From positions 6,286,501 to 6,350,500 of the forward strand of contig NZ_CP089979.1 in assembly GCF_021389935.1 (NCBI RefSeq): a stretch of DNA of 64,000 nucleotides, read 5' to 3'. This document shows, in pieces, positions 17,618 to 25,423 of the stretch. The notes beneath the pieces are model-generated. The model was not told the DNA's origin. It made no database searches and saw only the letters and a list, made by a program, of their open reading frames with translations. Every line of letters starts with the position of its first letter. The stretch's first letter is position 1. The stretch is from Fulvivirga ligni. Its GTDB lineage: Bacteria; Bacteroidota; Bacteroidia; Cytophagales; Cyclobacteriaceae. Both the position numbers and the translations under genes were made by a program.

Positions 17618-20600
17618 TTGCTAAACAACCATACATATTACAGTTTTAAATACGGCACTATGTCGTGTGAGGAGTTGCTGGAGGACGCTGGTAGTAAGGG
17701 TATGGATGCGGTGGTACTTACTGATATTAACTCTACGGCGGCTTGCCTTAATTTTGTGCGTCTGGCGCCGAAATATAATATTAAGCCAGTATTGGGAATT
17801 GATTTCAGGAATGGTGTAGAGCAGCTATTTATCGGCATTGCGAAGAACAACCAGGGCTACTATGAGCTGAATCGCTACCTTTCTCAATTTTTACATTCTG
17901 GTGAAAGTATTCCAGAAAAGGCTCCAGTATTTCAACATGCTTTTGTTATTTACCCTTTTTCAGAATATAAAGGACAGCGTCTTCGAAAAAACGAATACCT
18001 GGGCGTCACTCCTCAATATATAAACAGGCTTAGGTTTTCATCATATTATCCAGCCCTGAAAGACAAGCTGGTTATTTTACAAACTGCCACGTTTAGAAAT
18101 AAAAAAGACTTCAATGCCCACAGGCTGTTACGGGCCATTTACAATAACACCCTGCTTAGCAAGCTACCCAAATCAGAGGAAGGCGATCCAAACCACCAGA
18201 TGCTTTCAAAAGATCAGCTCATTGAGACCTATTCGCCTCATCCTGAAATCTTTAGCAACACCCTAAAACTGATTAGTCAGTGTAGTATTTACTTTGAATT
18301 TGGCGACGAGCAAGATCACAAGAACCAGAAAAACTATACTCACTCAGAATATGAAGATTATAAAAAGCTATGTAAGCTATGTTATAAAGGGTTGAGCTAT
18401 AGATATAAAGAGATCAACGATGCTATCAAAAAAAGGCTTAAAACAGAACTTCAGGTCATTAGAGAGAAGCAATTTATTGCCTATTTTTTGATTAACTGGG
18501 ACATAGTAACTTACGCCAGAAGAAAGGGGTACTTTTATGTAGGTCGCGGCAGTGGTGCCAACAGTATAATCGCTTACCTTCTCAGAATTACTGATGTAGA
18601 CCCCATAGATTTGGATCTGTATTTTGAAAGGTTCATCAATCTTTACAGGAAAAATCCGCCTGATTTTGATATTGACTTCTCATGGACTGACCGTGAAGAT
18701 ATTACTTCCTACATTTTCAAGCGGTTTAAGAATGTGGCACTACTGGCTACATACAGCACTTTTCAACTAAGGGCAGTGATCAGGGAGCTGGGGAAAGTAT
18801 TTGGTTTACCGGCCCATGAAATTGAGAAAATTGCCGAAGGTCAACCCAGGCAAGACTATTATTCTCATTTAGTATTAAAATATGGTCATCTTATTCAGGG
18901 TTTCCCTAGTCATTTAAGCATTCATGCTGGTGGTATACTTATATCTCAAAAGCATATCCATTATTTTTCAGCCACTGACCTGCCGCCAAAAGGCTATCCT
19001 ACCACTCATTTTGATATGGTGATCGCCGAAGATGTGGGACTCTATAAGTTTGACATATTAAGTCAGAGAGGCTTAGGGAAAATAAAAGATACGCTGGCCA
19101 TAGTAAAAGAAAATAAGCCTCAGGATCCAGCTATTGACATCCATGACCTGGACAGATTCAAGAAAGATGGACTGGTAAAATCACTACTGAAGCAAGGTAA
19201 AGCTATTGGCTGTTTTTATGTGGAGTCACCTGCTATGCGCATGCTTTTGAAAAAACTAGAAGCTGATGATTATCTTGGCCTGGTAGCTGCCAGCTCTATT
19301 ATTCGACCTGGAGTAGCCAAATCAGGGATGATGCGTGAGTATATCCTTAGGTTTAGGCATCCGGAAAGAAGAAAAGAGGCACATCCTATACTTATGAATA
19401 TTATGCCGGAGACCTTTGGAGTAATGGTATATCAGGAAGATGTGATTAAAGTGGCGCATTATTATGCAGGTCTTACTTTAGCAGAAGCTGATGTACTGCG
19501 CCGAGGCATGTCTGGCAAGTTCCGCTCAAGAGATGAGTTTCAAAAAGCACAGGATAAATACTTCACTAACTGCAAAGCCAAAGGCTACTCTCATGCAGAA
19601 AGCGCTGAAATATGGAGGCAAATAGAAAGCTTTGCCGGCTACGCCTTCTCTAAAGGACACTCGGCCTCTTATGCCGTAGAAAGCTACCAAAGCTTGTTTT
19701 TAAAAGCCTATTATCCAATGGAATATATGGTGGCCACCATCAATAACTTCGGCGGATTTTACAGAACTGAGCTCTATGTACATGAAGCGCGCATGCATGG
19801 AGCCAAAATATTTCCTCCCTGCGCTAATATGAGCGATGCCCTCACAAAAATATATGGCAATAGAATATATCTGGGACTTGGGTTCATTAAAGACCTGGAT
19901 CACAGAACTATAGAGCAGCTGTTAATAGCCAGAGGCAAGTATGGTGATTATCTTTCTTTAACTGATTTTGTGAAGAAAGTGCCTGTTTCATTGGATCAGG
20001 CTTCCCTCCTTATAAAAGCTGGGGTATTTCAGTTTACAGGAAAAAACAAAAAAGAACTACTATGGGAAGCTCACTTCCTTTTAGCCAATACAAAAAAGGC
20101 TTCAAATATGCCCAAGCTATTTGAAGTAGATATTAAACGATTGACCATACCTAACATTTCAGTTCCCCATCCATTAGAAAATGCTTTTGATGAAATGGAG
20201 CTTCTAGGTTTTCCTCTTTGCAATCCGTTTGACTTACTTAGAAACAGGCCGGATTACCATTTCAGAACCATAGACTTTCCGAACAACCTTCATCAAACCA
20301 TTACTATTTATGGCTATCTGGTAGCGATTAAGAATACTAGCACCACAAAAAAAGCCAGAATGAATTTCGGGACATTCCTGGATGTAGAGGGGCATTTTAT
20401 AGATACCGTACATTTTCCCCAGTCGGCAGCAAAGTGGCCATTTAGAGGGCGCGGTATTTATGCTATTACTGGCAAAGTGGTAGAAGAATTTGGATTCTAC
20501 AGCCTGGAAGTAACTGAAATGACCAAAGAGCCATTTATAGATGACCCACGGTATAGTGAGGATAACGGGAAACTTGGCGTAAAGCGAAAAACTATGAAGA

Positions 20601-20644
20601 TGACCTTTGATTCTACTTCTTCAGTGAGTTATGGTCGGGGTTAG
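17618..20644 (+). CDS. dnaE2: DNA polymerase III alpha subunit, DnaE2-like (error-prone), TTG start
   Basis: A C-family polymerase of 1008 aa. The PHP domain starts immediately (NNHTYYSFKYGTMS, with LTDINS further on). Palm aspartates are D351 and D353 in PDFDIDF, and the third is D479 in KFDILSQRGLGK. The helix-hairpin-helix motif and OB domain follow in the last 300 residues. I chose TTG 17618 because family members begin one or two residues before the PHP HTYYS motif. The only in-frame ATG upstream (17450) lies inside the repeat array and would encode a low-complexity WLLVIGY run. The short length and pairing with a Y-family polymerase point to the DnaE2/ImuC group rather than the replicative subunit. 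Confidence 0.88.
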   Translation: MLNNHTYYSFKYGTMSCEELLEDAGSKGMDAVVLTDINSTAACLNFVRLAPKYNIKPVLGIDFRNGVEQLFIGIAKNNQGYYELNRYLSQFLHSGESIPEKAPVFQHAFVIYPFSEYKGQRLRKNEYLGVTPQYINRLRFSSYYPALKDKLVILQTATFRNKKDFNAHRLLRAIYNNTLLSKLPKSEEGDPNHQMLSKDQLIETYSPHPEIFSNTLKLISQCSIYFEFGDEQDHKNQKNYTHSEYEDYKKLCKLCYKGLSYRYKEINDAIKKRLKTELQVIREKQFIAYFLINWDIVTYARRKGYFYVGRGSGANSIIAYLLRITDVDPIDLDLYFERFINLYRKNPPDFDIDFSWTDREDITSYIFKRFKNVALLATYSTFQLRAVIRELGKVFGLPAHEIEKIAEGQPRQDYYSHLVLKYGHLIQGFPSHLSIHAGGILISQKHIHYFSATDLPPKGYPTTHFDMVIAEDVGLYKFDILSQRGLGKIKDTLAIVKENKPQDPAIDIHDLDRFKKDGLVKSLLKQGKAIGCFYVESPAMRMLLKKLEADDYLGLVAASSIIRPGVAKSGMMREYILRFRHPERRKEAHPILMNIMPETFGVMVYQEDVIKVAHYYAGLTLAEADVLRRGMSGKFRSRDEFQKAQDKYFTNCKAKGYSHAESAEIWRQIESFAGYAFSKGHSASYAVESYQSLFLKAYYPMEYMVATINNFGGFYRTELYVHEARMHGAKIFPPCANMSDALTKIYGNRIYLGLGFIKDLDHRTIEQLLIARGKYGDYLSLTDFVKKVPVSLDQASLLIKAGVFQFTGKNKKELLWEAHFLLANTKKASNMPKLFEVDIKRLTIPNISVPHPLENAFDEMELLGFPLCNPFDLLRNRPDYHFRTIDFPNNLHQTITIYGYLVAIKNTSTTKKARMNFGTFLDVEGHFIDTVHFPQSAAKWPFRGRGIYAITGKVVEEFGFYSLEVTEMTKEPFIDDPRYSEDNGKLGVKRKTMKMTFDSTSSVSYGRG

Positions 20645-20647
20645 TTC

Positions 20648-20677
20648 CTCAGAGTCCTCTGCTAGTGGCTGTGAGGG
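20648..20677. repeat. REP-like hairpin, copy 1
   Basis: A CCTCAGAGTC arm pairs imperfectly with GGCTGTGAGG just after the polymerase stop codon. The sequence TCAGAGTCCTCTGC and the following AGTG are shared with the hairpin at 22162-22185. It may also act as a terminator or mRNA end. Confidence 0.55.
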
Positions 20678-20687
20678 GTTACAATAT

Positions 20688-21341
20688 TTATTCTATCGTT
20701 AATTCGATAAACTTCTTTTCACTATTATCAGAAGATGTAAATACGATATAGAACATTTCACCATCTCTGTAGCAAGACTTTAACGAATAATTAAACGTGT
20801 CAAAGCCCATACTTTTCCCACTGGCCATATCCCAATACTTAAATTGCCCTTCTGCATAATAATTACCATAAGAATAAATGCGGTTGCAGTCTATAAATAA
20901 TGGTGCATTGGGTAATATAAAGTAGTTAGCATTATTTACCACCACGTATCTCCACCATTCATATCCTTCATTTTGGATTATCACATTCTCACATTTATAA
21001 TCTAATACCCTAAACAGTTCATTATTGCGTTCATCAGACTCATTTTTTCTGTTACAAAGCTTTAGATCATTCCCTCGGTGAGTAATAATTATGCAGCTGT
21101 CCGAAATAGAAGCATTACTCAACTTACTAAGCCACTTATCATTAGAATTATCTACATCATAACGACTCTTCTCTTGAACCAAGTCCGATATACTGGCTTC
21201 AAATTGCCTTTGGGTCAACTCTTTGATGGAATAGACAATTTCAGAAGAATCACTTATGTTAATATTAAATCTACTACCATTCTGGGCATCAACAGAAGTA
21301 TGTATTAAAATAATTAAGAGTAGGATTGTTAAATTTTTCAT
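20688..21341 (-). CDS. Exported hypothetical protein
   Basis: A 217-aa protein with a clear signal peptide (about 1-20, ending VDAQ). I do not recognise the family. The mature part is mixed charged/aromatic with five Cys residues and a Trp/Tyr-rich segment (EGYEWWRYVVVNNANYFILP), so a soluble beta-rich periplasmic or surface protein is likely. It follows the HAD phosphatase gene by only 13 bases on the same strand, which suggests an operon. Base composition is somewhat more AT-rich than the flanking core genes. Confidence 0.6.
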   Translation of the reverse strand: MKNLTILLLIILIHTSVDAQNGSRFNINISDSSEIVYSIKELTQRQFEASISDLVQEKSRYDVDNSNDKWLSKLSNASISDSCIIITHRGNDLKLCNRKNESDERNNELFRVLDYKCENVIIQNEGYEWWRYVVVNNANYFILPNAPLFIDCNRIYSYGNYYAEGQFKYWDMASGKSMGFDTFNYSLKSCYRDGEMFYIVFTSSDNSEKKFIELTIE

Positions 21342-21354
21342 GTGTTAATATTGA

Positions 21355-21942
21355 CTATTTACTCTGTTTACCTTCCCTCCAATTTCTTTTTTCGATCAGC
21401 CTAAAGTTAGGTTCATCCTTTATTTCAATCAAATAGTTTAGTAGGTGGAAAAGTTCATCATCAGTATTGTCTCCGGTAAACTCAGATGGGTAAATTGCAT
21501 TTCCATAATTGTACTTAGATTTTTCAGGAGTATCATCCACTATCAATATTTCTTCCATTTTCGCAATTCCCTTTTTCCTGACTTTCTTAAGGATTTTAGC
21601 ATAGTTCAAATGATTGTAATAATCAGAGTAACCTTGGTCATCAATAGACTGATAATTAAACTGTTGAGTGCATTTTGTTCGCCCCCACACAAATTCTAAT
21701 GGATAATCTTTTAGAAAAATATGTTGAACAACCTTATCTACGTAAGCATCAGAAGCAGAAGACCATACTGCAATTCTGAAGTGATTTTTAACCTCTGTTA
21801 AGAAACGTCCTAAAAATGGTCGTTTAAAAACTTTGTAATCTTCAATTTCGAAATCCCAATGCTCAGAAACAGGCTCTTTAGTTGCATGAATTAACGTTTC
21901 ATCAAGATCTAGTATTAGGAGTTTGTTGTGAGGGATAACCAT
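21355..21942 (-). CDS. HAD-superfamily phosphatase, FCP1/NIF-like
   Basis: A 195-aa cytoplasmic protein of the NLI-interacting factor/FCP1-like HAD group. HAD motif I is LLILDLDETLIHAT, with the catalytic DxDxT/V pattern at D11 and D13 and the following T15. Motif II is VWSSASDAYV, and motif IV is ILIVDDTPEKSKYN. The FCP1 family acts on phosphoserine of RNA polymerase in eukaryotes. In bacteria the substrate is unknown. It is the first gene of a probable two-gene operon with the exported hypothetical protein. Confidence 0.8.
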   Translation of the reverse strand: MVIPHNKLLILDLDETLIHATKEPVSEHWDFEIEDYKVFKRPFLGRFLTEVKNHFRIAVWSSASDAYVDKVVQHIFLKDYPLEFVWGRTKCTQQFNYQSIDDQGYSDYYNHLNYAKILKKVRKKGIAKMEEILIVDDTPEKSKYNYGNAIYPSEFTGDNTDDELFHLLNYLIEIKDEPNFRLIEKRNWREGKQSK

Positions 21943-22068
21943 TTCTTACATACTAAGTAGTTCTCAGAAATTACGAGACGTCTTTTTGAATTATAAATTT
22001 CACAGAATTATTATTAAAAGCAAAAGATGTGGAATGAATGAACAGCAGAGACTCCGGCTCTTCGCTGC

Positions 22069-22147
22069 GCTACGGCCGGAGTGACATAAAAGAAAAGGTA
22101 GCTACGGTCGGAGTGATCCAAAAGGAAAGGTAGCTACGTTGGAGTGG
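22069..22147. repeat. 32-bp degenerate tandem repeat, 2.5 copies
   Basis: The units at 22069-22100 and 22101-22132 share GCTACGG, then CGGAGTGA, then an A/G-rich tail ending AAAGGTA. A partial third unit starts at 22133. The repeat is GC-richer than the surrounding DNA. Confidence 0.85.
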
Positions 22148-22161
22148 CTTTGGCTCTCTCT

Positions 22162-22185
22162 CAGAGTCCTCTGCGAGTGACTCTG
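22162..22185. repeat. REP-like hairpin, copy 2
   Basis: CAGAGTC (22162-22168) pairs with GACTCTG (22179-22185). About 30 bases around it match the hairpin after the DnaE2-like gene at 20648-20677, so this is a dispersed short repeat. Confidence 0.65.
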
Positions 22186-22220
22186 AAGGGGATGGAGTAA
22201 CTCTGAAGAGCTTCAAGAAA

Positions 22221-22258
22221 ATAAAACAAGCTGGTGATGACCCTGAAATTCACCAGCT
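22221..22258 (-). terminator. Terminator of the DUF6249-like gene
   Basis: AGCTGGTGA (22229-22237) pairs with TCACCAGCT (22250-22258). On the minus strand the stem is followed by TGTTTTATTTTC. It lies 13 bases past the stop codon. Confidence 0.8.
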
Positions 22259-22270
22259 GTTTTACTTGAA

Positions 22271-22615
22271 TTATTGAAGTCTCTTTTTGTTCTTTTTCTC
22301 CTCTATAACATAAGAGGCAAATAAACCTGCTCCGCCGAAAATGAACAGCATGGAGAAGTAGCATATGGGTTCTCTAAAACCGGTAAGCTCGCGTAGCACC
22401 TCTCCCATCAGAAAGCCACATCCTATGCCAATAAAGAATAAGGCCAGGCGCAGGGCTATGCTGCTGTTGGTTTCTCCGCCCCACCATTCGCCACGGTTAA
22501 TACCTTTTTCTATCATGGCCATTCTCTCTATGTTAGAGTATCTTCTTAAATAAATGATCACTAACACAATTCCTATTACAGATAAAATAGGGATGAATAA
22601 AGCTAATTCTTGCAT
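22271..22615 (-). CDS. Small membrane protein, DUF6249-like
   Basis: A 114-aa protein with three hydrophobic segments: LALFIPILSVIGIVLVIIYL near the N-terminus, LRLALFFIGIGCGFLMG, and ICYFSMLFIFGGAGLFASYV. Charged loops such as RRYSNIERMAMIEKG lie between them. I chose ATG 22615, because an in-frame extension to 22651 adds 12 polar residues before the first membrane segment. Proteins of this type (DUF6249) often sit beside an ECF sigma/anti-sigma pair in Bacteroidota, as here, where the divergent sigma gene starts 144 bases away. The function is unknown, and membrane-stress sensing is a guess. Confidence 0.7.
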   Translation of the reverse strand: MQELALFIPILSVIGIVLVIIYLRRYSNIERMAMIEKGINRGEWWGGETNSSIALRLALFFIGIGCGFLMGEVLRELTGFREPICYFSMLFIFGGAGLFASYVIEEKKNKKRLQ

Positions 22616-22759
22616 ATTATTTTGAGTTTTAATTTGCCCGTTGGACTGCAAATCAAAAGTCTAGGTTACAAGAGATTTAATATTTTTTAAGAAAATTATT
22701 TATTTAAAAAAACTGCAAGATTGCTGTAACTTGAAAAAGACCAACAGCGTCCAACCCAC

Positions 22760-23317
22760 GTGCACGATCAGAACGATAATATACTTGTAAAGCGGATTGT
22801 TAAAGGAGAGCATCACCTTTTTAATATGCTGGTAGAAAGGCATAAAAAGTATGCTTTTAATATCGCTTTAAAGATTCTGGAAAGTGCTGAAGATGCTGAA
22901 GAGGTGGCCCATGATAGTTTTGTGAAGGCCTATCAAAACCTGAGTAGGTTTAACCATGACTCCAAATTTTCTACATGGCTTTATAGAATCACTTTTAATA
23001 CAGCGATTACAGCCAAGAGAAAAAGGAAGGTGATTAAAGAAGACCTGGAAAAGGCAGAACACTATCTCCAGGCCGATGAACAGAACAGGCTGGAAGAGAC
23101 GGATCAAAAAGTATACATAGAAAAGGCGTTGAGCAGACTTTCTGATAAGGACCGGACCATTATATCATTATTTTATCTCAAAGATTTTTCACTGGAAGAA
23201 ATCGGAGAAATTACCGACATGAGTCCCAATACAGTGAAAGTGAGACTTCACCGATGCCGCAAGAAACTAGCGGATGAGATGAAGAATATTTTAAAAGAAG
23301 AAGCATTAAATTTATAG
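22760..23317 (+). CDS. ECF RNA polymerase sigma factor
   Basis: A 185-aa sigma-70 family protein with region 2 at about 20-90 (AEEVAHDSFVKAYQNLSRF and FSTWLYRITFNTAI) and region 4 at about 125-180 (RTIISLFYLKDFSLEEIGEI, then MSPNTVKVRLHRCRKKL). The start is GTG 22760, because no ATG lies before the conserved region. The downstream gene starts 2 bases after its stop and encodes a membrane protein that looks like its anti-sigma factor. It would redirect RNA polymerase to envelope-stress or similar promoters. The signal is unknown. Confidence 0.9.
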   Translation: MHDQNDNILVKRIVKGEHHLFNMLVERHKKYAFNIALKILESAEDAEEVAHDSFVKAYQNLSRFNHDSKFSTWLYRITFNTAITAKRKRKVIKEDLEKAEHYLQADEQNRLEETDQKVYIEKALSRLSDKDRTIISLFYLKDFSLEEIGEITDMSPNTVKVRLHRCRKKLADEMKNILKEEALNL

Positions 23318-23319
23318 AT

Positions 23320-23847
23320 ATGAGCAAGCCCATAAATTTATCTGACGAAGTTTTATTAGACTACCTGGATGGTCATTTGAGTAATGAGGAAATGCTTGTG
23401 GTAGAAACTGCCTGTAAACAGCAGCCCTGGGCGGATAGGCTCAAGGAGTTAACAAAACTCCACCAGTCGCTGAGCTTTACTTTATCTGAAGATCACCTGA
23501 TGGCTACTCCCATAAATTTTAGTGAATCGGTTATGGCCAGTATAAATAAAACGGCCATTGTACCAGATGCTATCATGACCAGAAGAGGATTTATCCTGCT
23601 AATCACTATGCTATTGATAGTTTTAGGAGGTGCATTTTTCATCTCAAACAGCCAATTAAAGCTATCATTACCAAATAGTTACACATCAAATCAACTCACA
23701 GAGCTGATACAATTAGATGCATTACCATCATCTTTAAATATAGGAGGGTTCATGAATGCTCTCATGTTTGCCTTGGTAATTTGTTCACTTATTTTACTTG
23801 ATCGGTTAGTGCTTAAACCATACTTCAAAAAGCGCCGTGCCATTTAG
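23320..23847 (+). CDS. Putative membrane anti-sigma factor
   Basis: A 175-aa protein that starts 2 bases after the ECF sigma gene. The N-terminal 75 residues are acidic and helical (LSDEVLLDYLDGHLSNEEM), like the zinc-less anti-sigma domain that binds a sigma factor in the cytoplasm. Two membrane segments follow (RGFILLITMLLIVLGGAFFI and NALMFALVICSLILLDRLVL), and the C-terminus is basic. No zinc-binding HxxxCxxC motif is seen. The role is inferred from position and layout. Confidence 0.7.
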   Translation: MSKPINLSDEVLLDYLDGHLSNEEMLVVETACKQQPWADRLKELTKLHQSLSFTLSEDHLMATPINFSESVMASINKTAIVPDAIMTRRGFILLITMLLIVLGGAFFISNSQLKLSLPNSYTSNQLTELIQLDALPSSLNIGGFMNALMFALVICSLILLDRLVLKPYFKKRRAI

Positions 23848-23900
23848 TTTTATAACAGGAAATTTTTCCCAAAATTGGAAACTTTAGAACCTAATAAGAC

Positions 23901-23936
23901 AAAAAAAAGGGAGCCGTTAAGCTCCCTCTTTTTATT
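23901..23936. terminator. Intrinsic terminator, usable from both strands
   Basis: GGGAGC (23909-23914) pairs with GCTCCC (23921-23926) around a 6-base loop. A T-rich run follows on the plus strand and eight T residues follow on the minus strand. It separates the anti-sigma gene from the small lipoprotein gene that converges on it. Confidence 0.85.
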
Positions 23937-23967
23937 CATTTATATATAACTATTAAACATCCATTAG

Positions 23968-24099
23968 TTAAATGTGCTGAGTCTTTTCAGTTCTCTGCTC
24001 TTTCTTTGCAGGCGCTTTAGAATACGTAGGGCAAGAATATGACGCACATGCAGAAGTAAACAACCCCGCTACCAATAAGATTAGTAAAGACTTTTTCAT
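23968..24099 (-). CDS. 43-aa small lipoprotein
   Basis: A short gene on the minus strand, ATG at 24097-24099 and TAA at 23968-23970. The product starts MKKSLLILLVAGLFTSAC, a lipoprotein signal peptide with Cys18, and the mature part contains the motif CASYSCPTYSKAP and a charged tail. The mature lipoprotein would be only 26 residues, with a second Cys at position 23. Small lipoproteins with a CPTY motif occur in Cytophagales and Flavobacteria as far as I recall, with no known function. The terminator at 23901-23936 lies just past its stop. Confidence 0.7.
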   Translation of the reverse strand: MKKSLLILLVAGLFTSACASYSCPTYSKAPAKKEQRTEKTQHI

Positions 24100-24311
24100 A
24101 GATACATTAGTTTAAAGTTTCTTTCAATTGACTAAATCGTATTTGGTAAAAGACAAAAAGAATACCAAACATGTAACTACCTGCTAAGCCATGCGTTAAT
24201 CTACTTCTACTATTATTCTTTCGCAGGAGGATAATCCAAAAATCATCTGAACAGAATTTCCAGTGAATTCGTTTTGAACTTAGTCTTTACTGTTTAATTT
24301 TCACATTGGTT

Positions 24312-25409
24312 ATGTTAGGTACAAGATTCACAAAATTTATCCCCTCCCCTGATCAGAACAAATCAGACTTTGATAAGCTCATGGATATATTCCTACAGCT
24401 TGTTACTATTACCGGTGGGGATGTAGAAGAGGCGTTGGCATGGTTAAATAACCTGGATAAGCAATATAATATCACCAACAATGATTACGGCATGGGTGAT
24501 TTCATAGAAGACCTGAAGGATAAGGGCTACCTTACCGATAAAACGCCTGACGGTTCTTTTGAGATCACAGCAAAGAGCGAACAAAAGATCCGCTCAGATG
24601 CCTTGGAAGAAATATTTGGTAAGCTTAAGAAATCTGGTCGTGGTGAGCACAAAACCACATTTGGCGGGCAAGGAGACGAGCAAAGCACAGATAGAAGAGA
24701 CTATCAGTTTGGTGACACGCTGGAGCAGCTTTCTATGACTGACTCACTTCGTAATGCCCAGATCAATCATGGTTTAGATAACTTCATGATGACTGAGAAT
24801 GATCTCGAAGTCCTAGAAAATGAGTACAAGACCCAGACATCTACAGTCCTCATGATTGACATCTCTCACTCCATGATTCTTTATGGAGAAGACCGTATAA
24901 CGCCAGCAAAAAAAGTAGCTATGGCACTGGCTGAGCTCATCACCCGAAAGTATAAAAAGGACACTTTAGATATTATAGTTTTTGGTAATGACGCCTGGCA
25001 AATAGAAATTAAAGACCTTCCGTATTTACAGGTAGGTCCATACCATACAAACACGGTGGCAGGGCTGGAACTTGCCATGGATTTATTAAGAAGAAGGAGA
25101 AATCCTAACAAGCAGATTTTCATGATTACTGATGGAAAGCCTACCTGCTTAAAAGAAGGGATAAAATACTACAAAAACAGCTTCGGCATAGACAGCAAAA
25201 TCCTTACTAAAACGCTCAATATAGCCAAGCAATGTAGAAAGCTAAAAATTCCTGTTACCACTTTTATGATTGCCTCAGACCCTTATCTCAAAGAGTTTGT
25301 GAGGGAGTTTACCAAGGTAAATAATGGAAATGCTTACTACAGTAGTCTTCAGGGTTTAGGAGACCTGATTTTTGAGGACTATAGGAAAAACAGAAGGAAA
25401 AAACTTTAA
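24312..25409 (+). CDS. VWA-domain protein, partner of AAA+ ATPase
   Basis: A 365-aa cytoplasmic protein. A C-terminal von Willebrand A domain (about 175-350) has an intact MIDAS metal site: MIDISHSMILYG (DxSxS), a Thr/Asn region at about 240 and MITDGKPT. The N-terminal 170 residues are helical and charged with a possible coiled coil. I chose ATG 24312. A TTG 6 bases upstream is less likely. It lies 14 bases before an AAA+ ATPase gene. MoxR/VWA pairs usually act together as a chaperone or metal-insertion machine, as in Mg-chelatase ChlI/ChlD. The target here is unknown. The gap of 212 bases from the small lipoprotein gene holds no other supported feature. Confidence 0.85.
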   Translation: MLGTRFTKFIPSPDQNKSDFDKLMDIFLQLVTITGGDVEEALAWLNNLDKQYNITNNDYGMGDFIEDLKDKGYLTDKTPDGSFEITAKSEQKIRSDALEEIFGKLKKSGRGEHKTTFGGQGDEQSTDRRDYQFGDTLEQLSMTDSLRNAQINHGLDNFMMTENDLEVLENEYKTQTSTVLMIDISHSMILYGEDRITPAKKVAMALAELITRKYKKDTLDIIVFGNDAWQIEIKDLPYLQVGPYHTNTVAGLELAMDLLRRRRNPNKQIFMITDGKPTCLKEGIKYYKNSFGIDSKILTKTLNIAKQCRKLKIPVTTFMIASDPYLKEFVREFTKVNNGNAYYSSLQGLGDLIFEDYRKNRRKKL

Positions 25410-25423
25410 CAGAGACACAGTTT

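Larger units (their letters stand above)
21943..22270. other. Gene-free stretch with repeats and a terminator
   Basis: No coding sequence is supported here. The stretch contains 2.5 copies of a 32-bp tandem repeat (22069-22147), a REP-like hairpin (22162-22185) and the terminator of the minus-strand gene that ends at 22271. The remainder shows nothing I can name. Confidence 0.7.
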
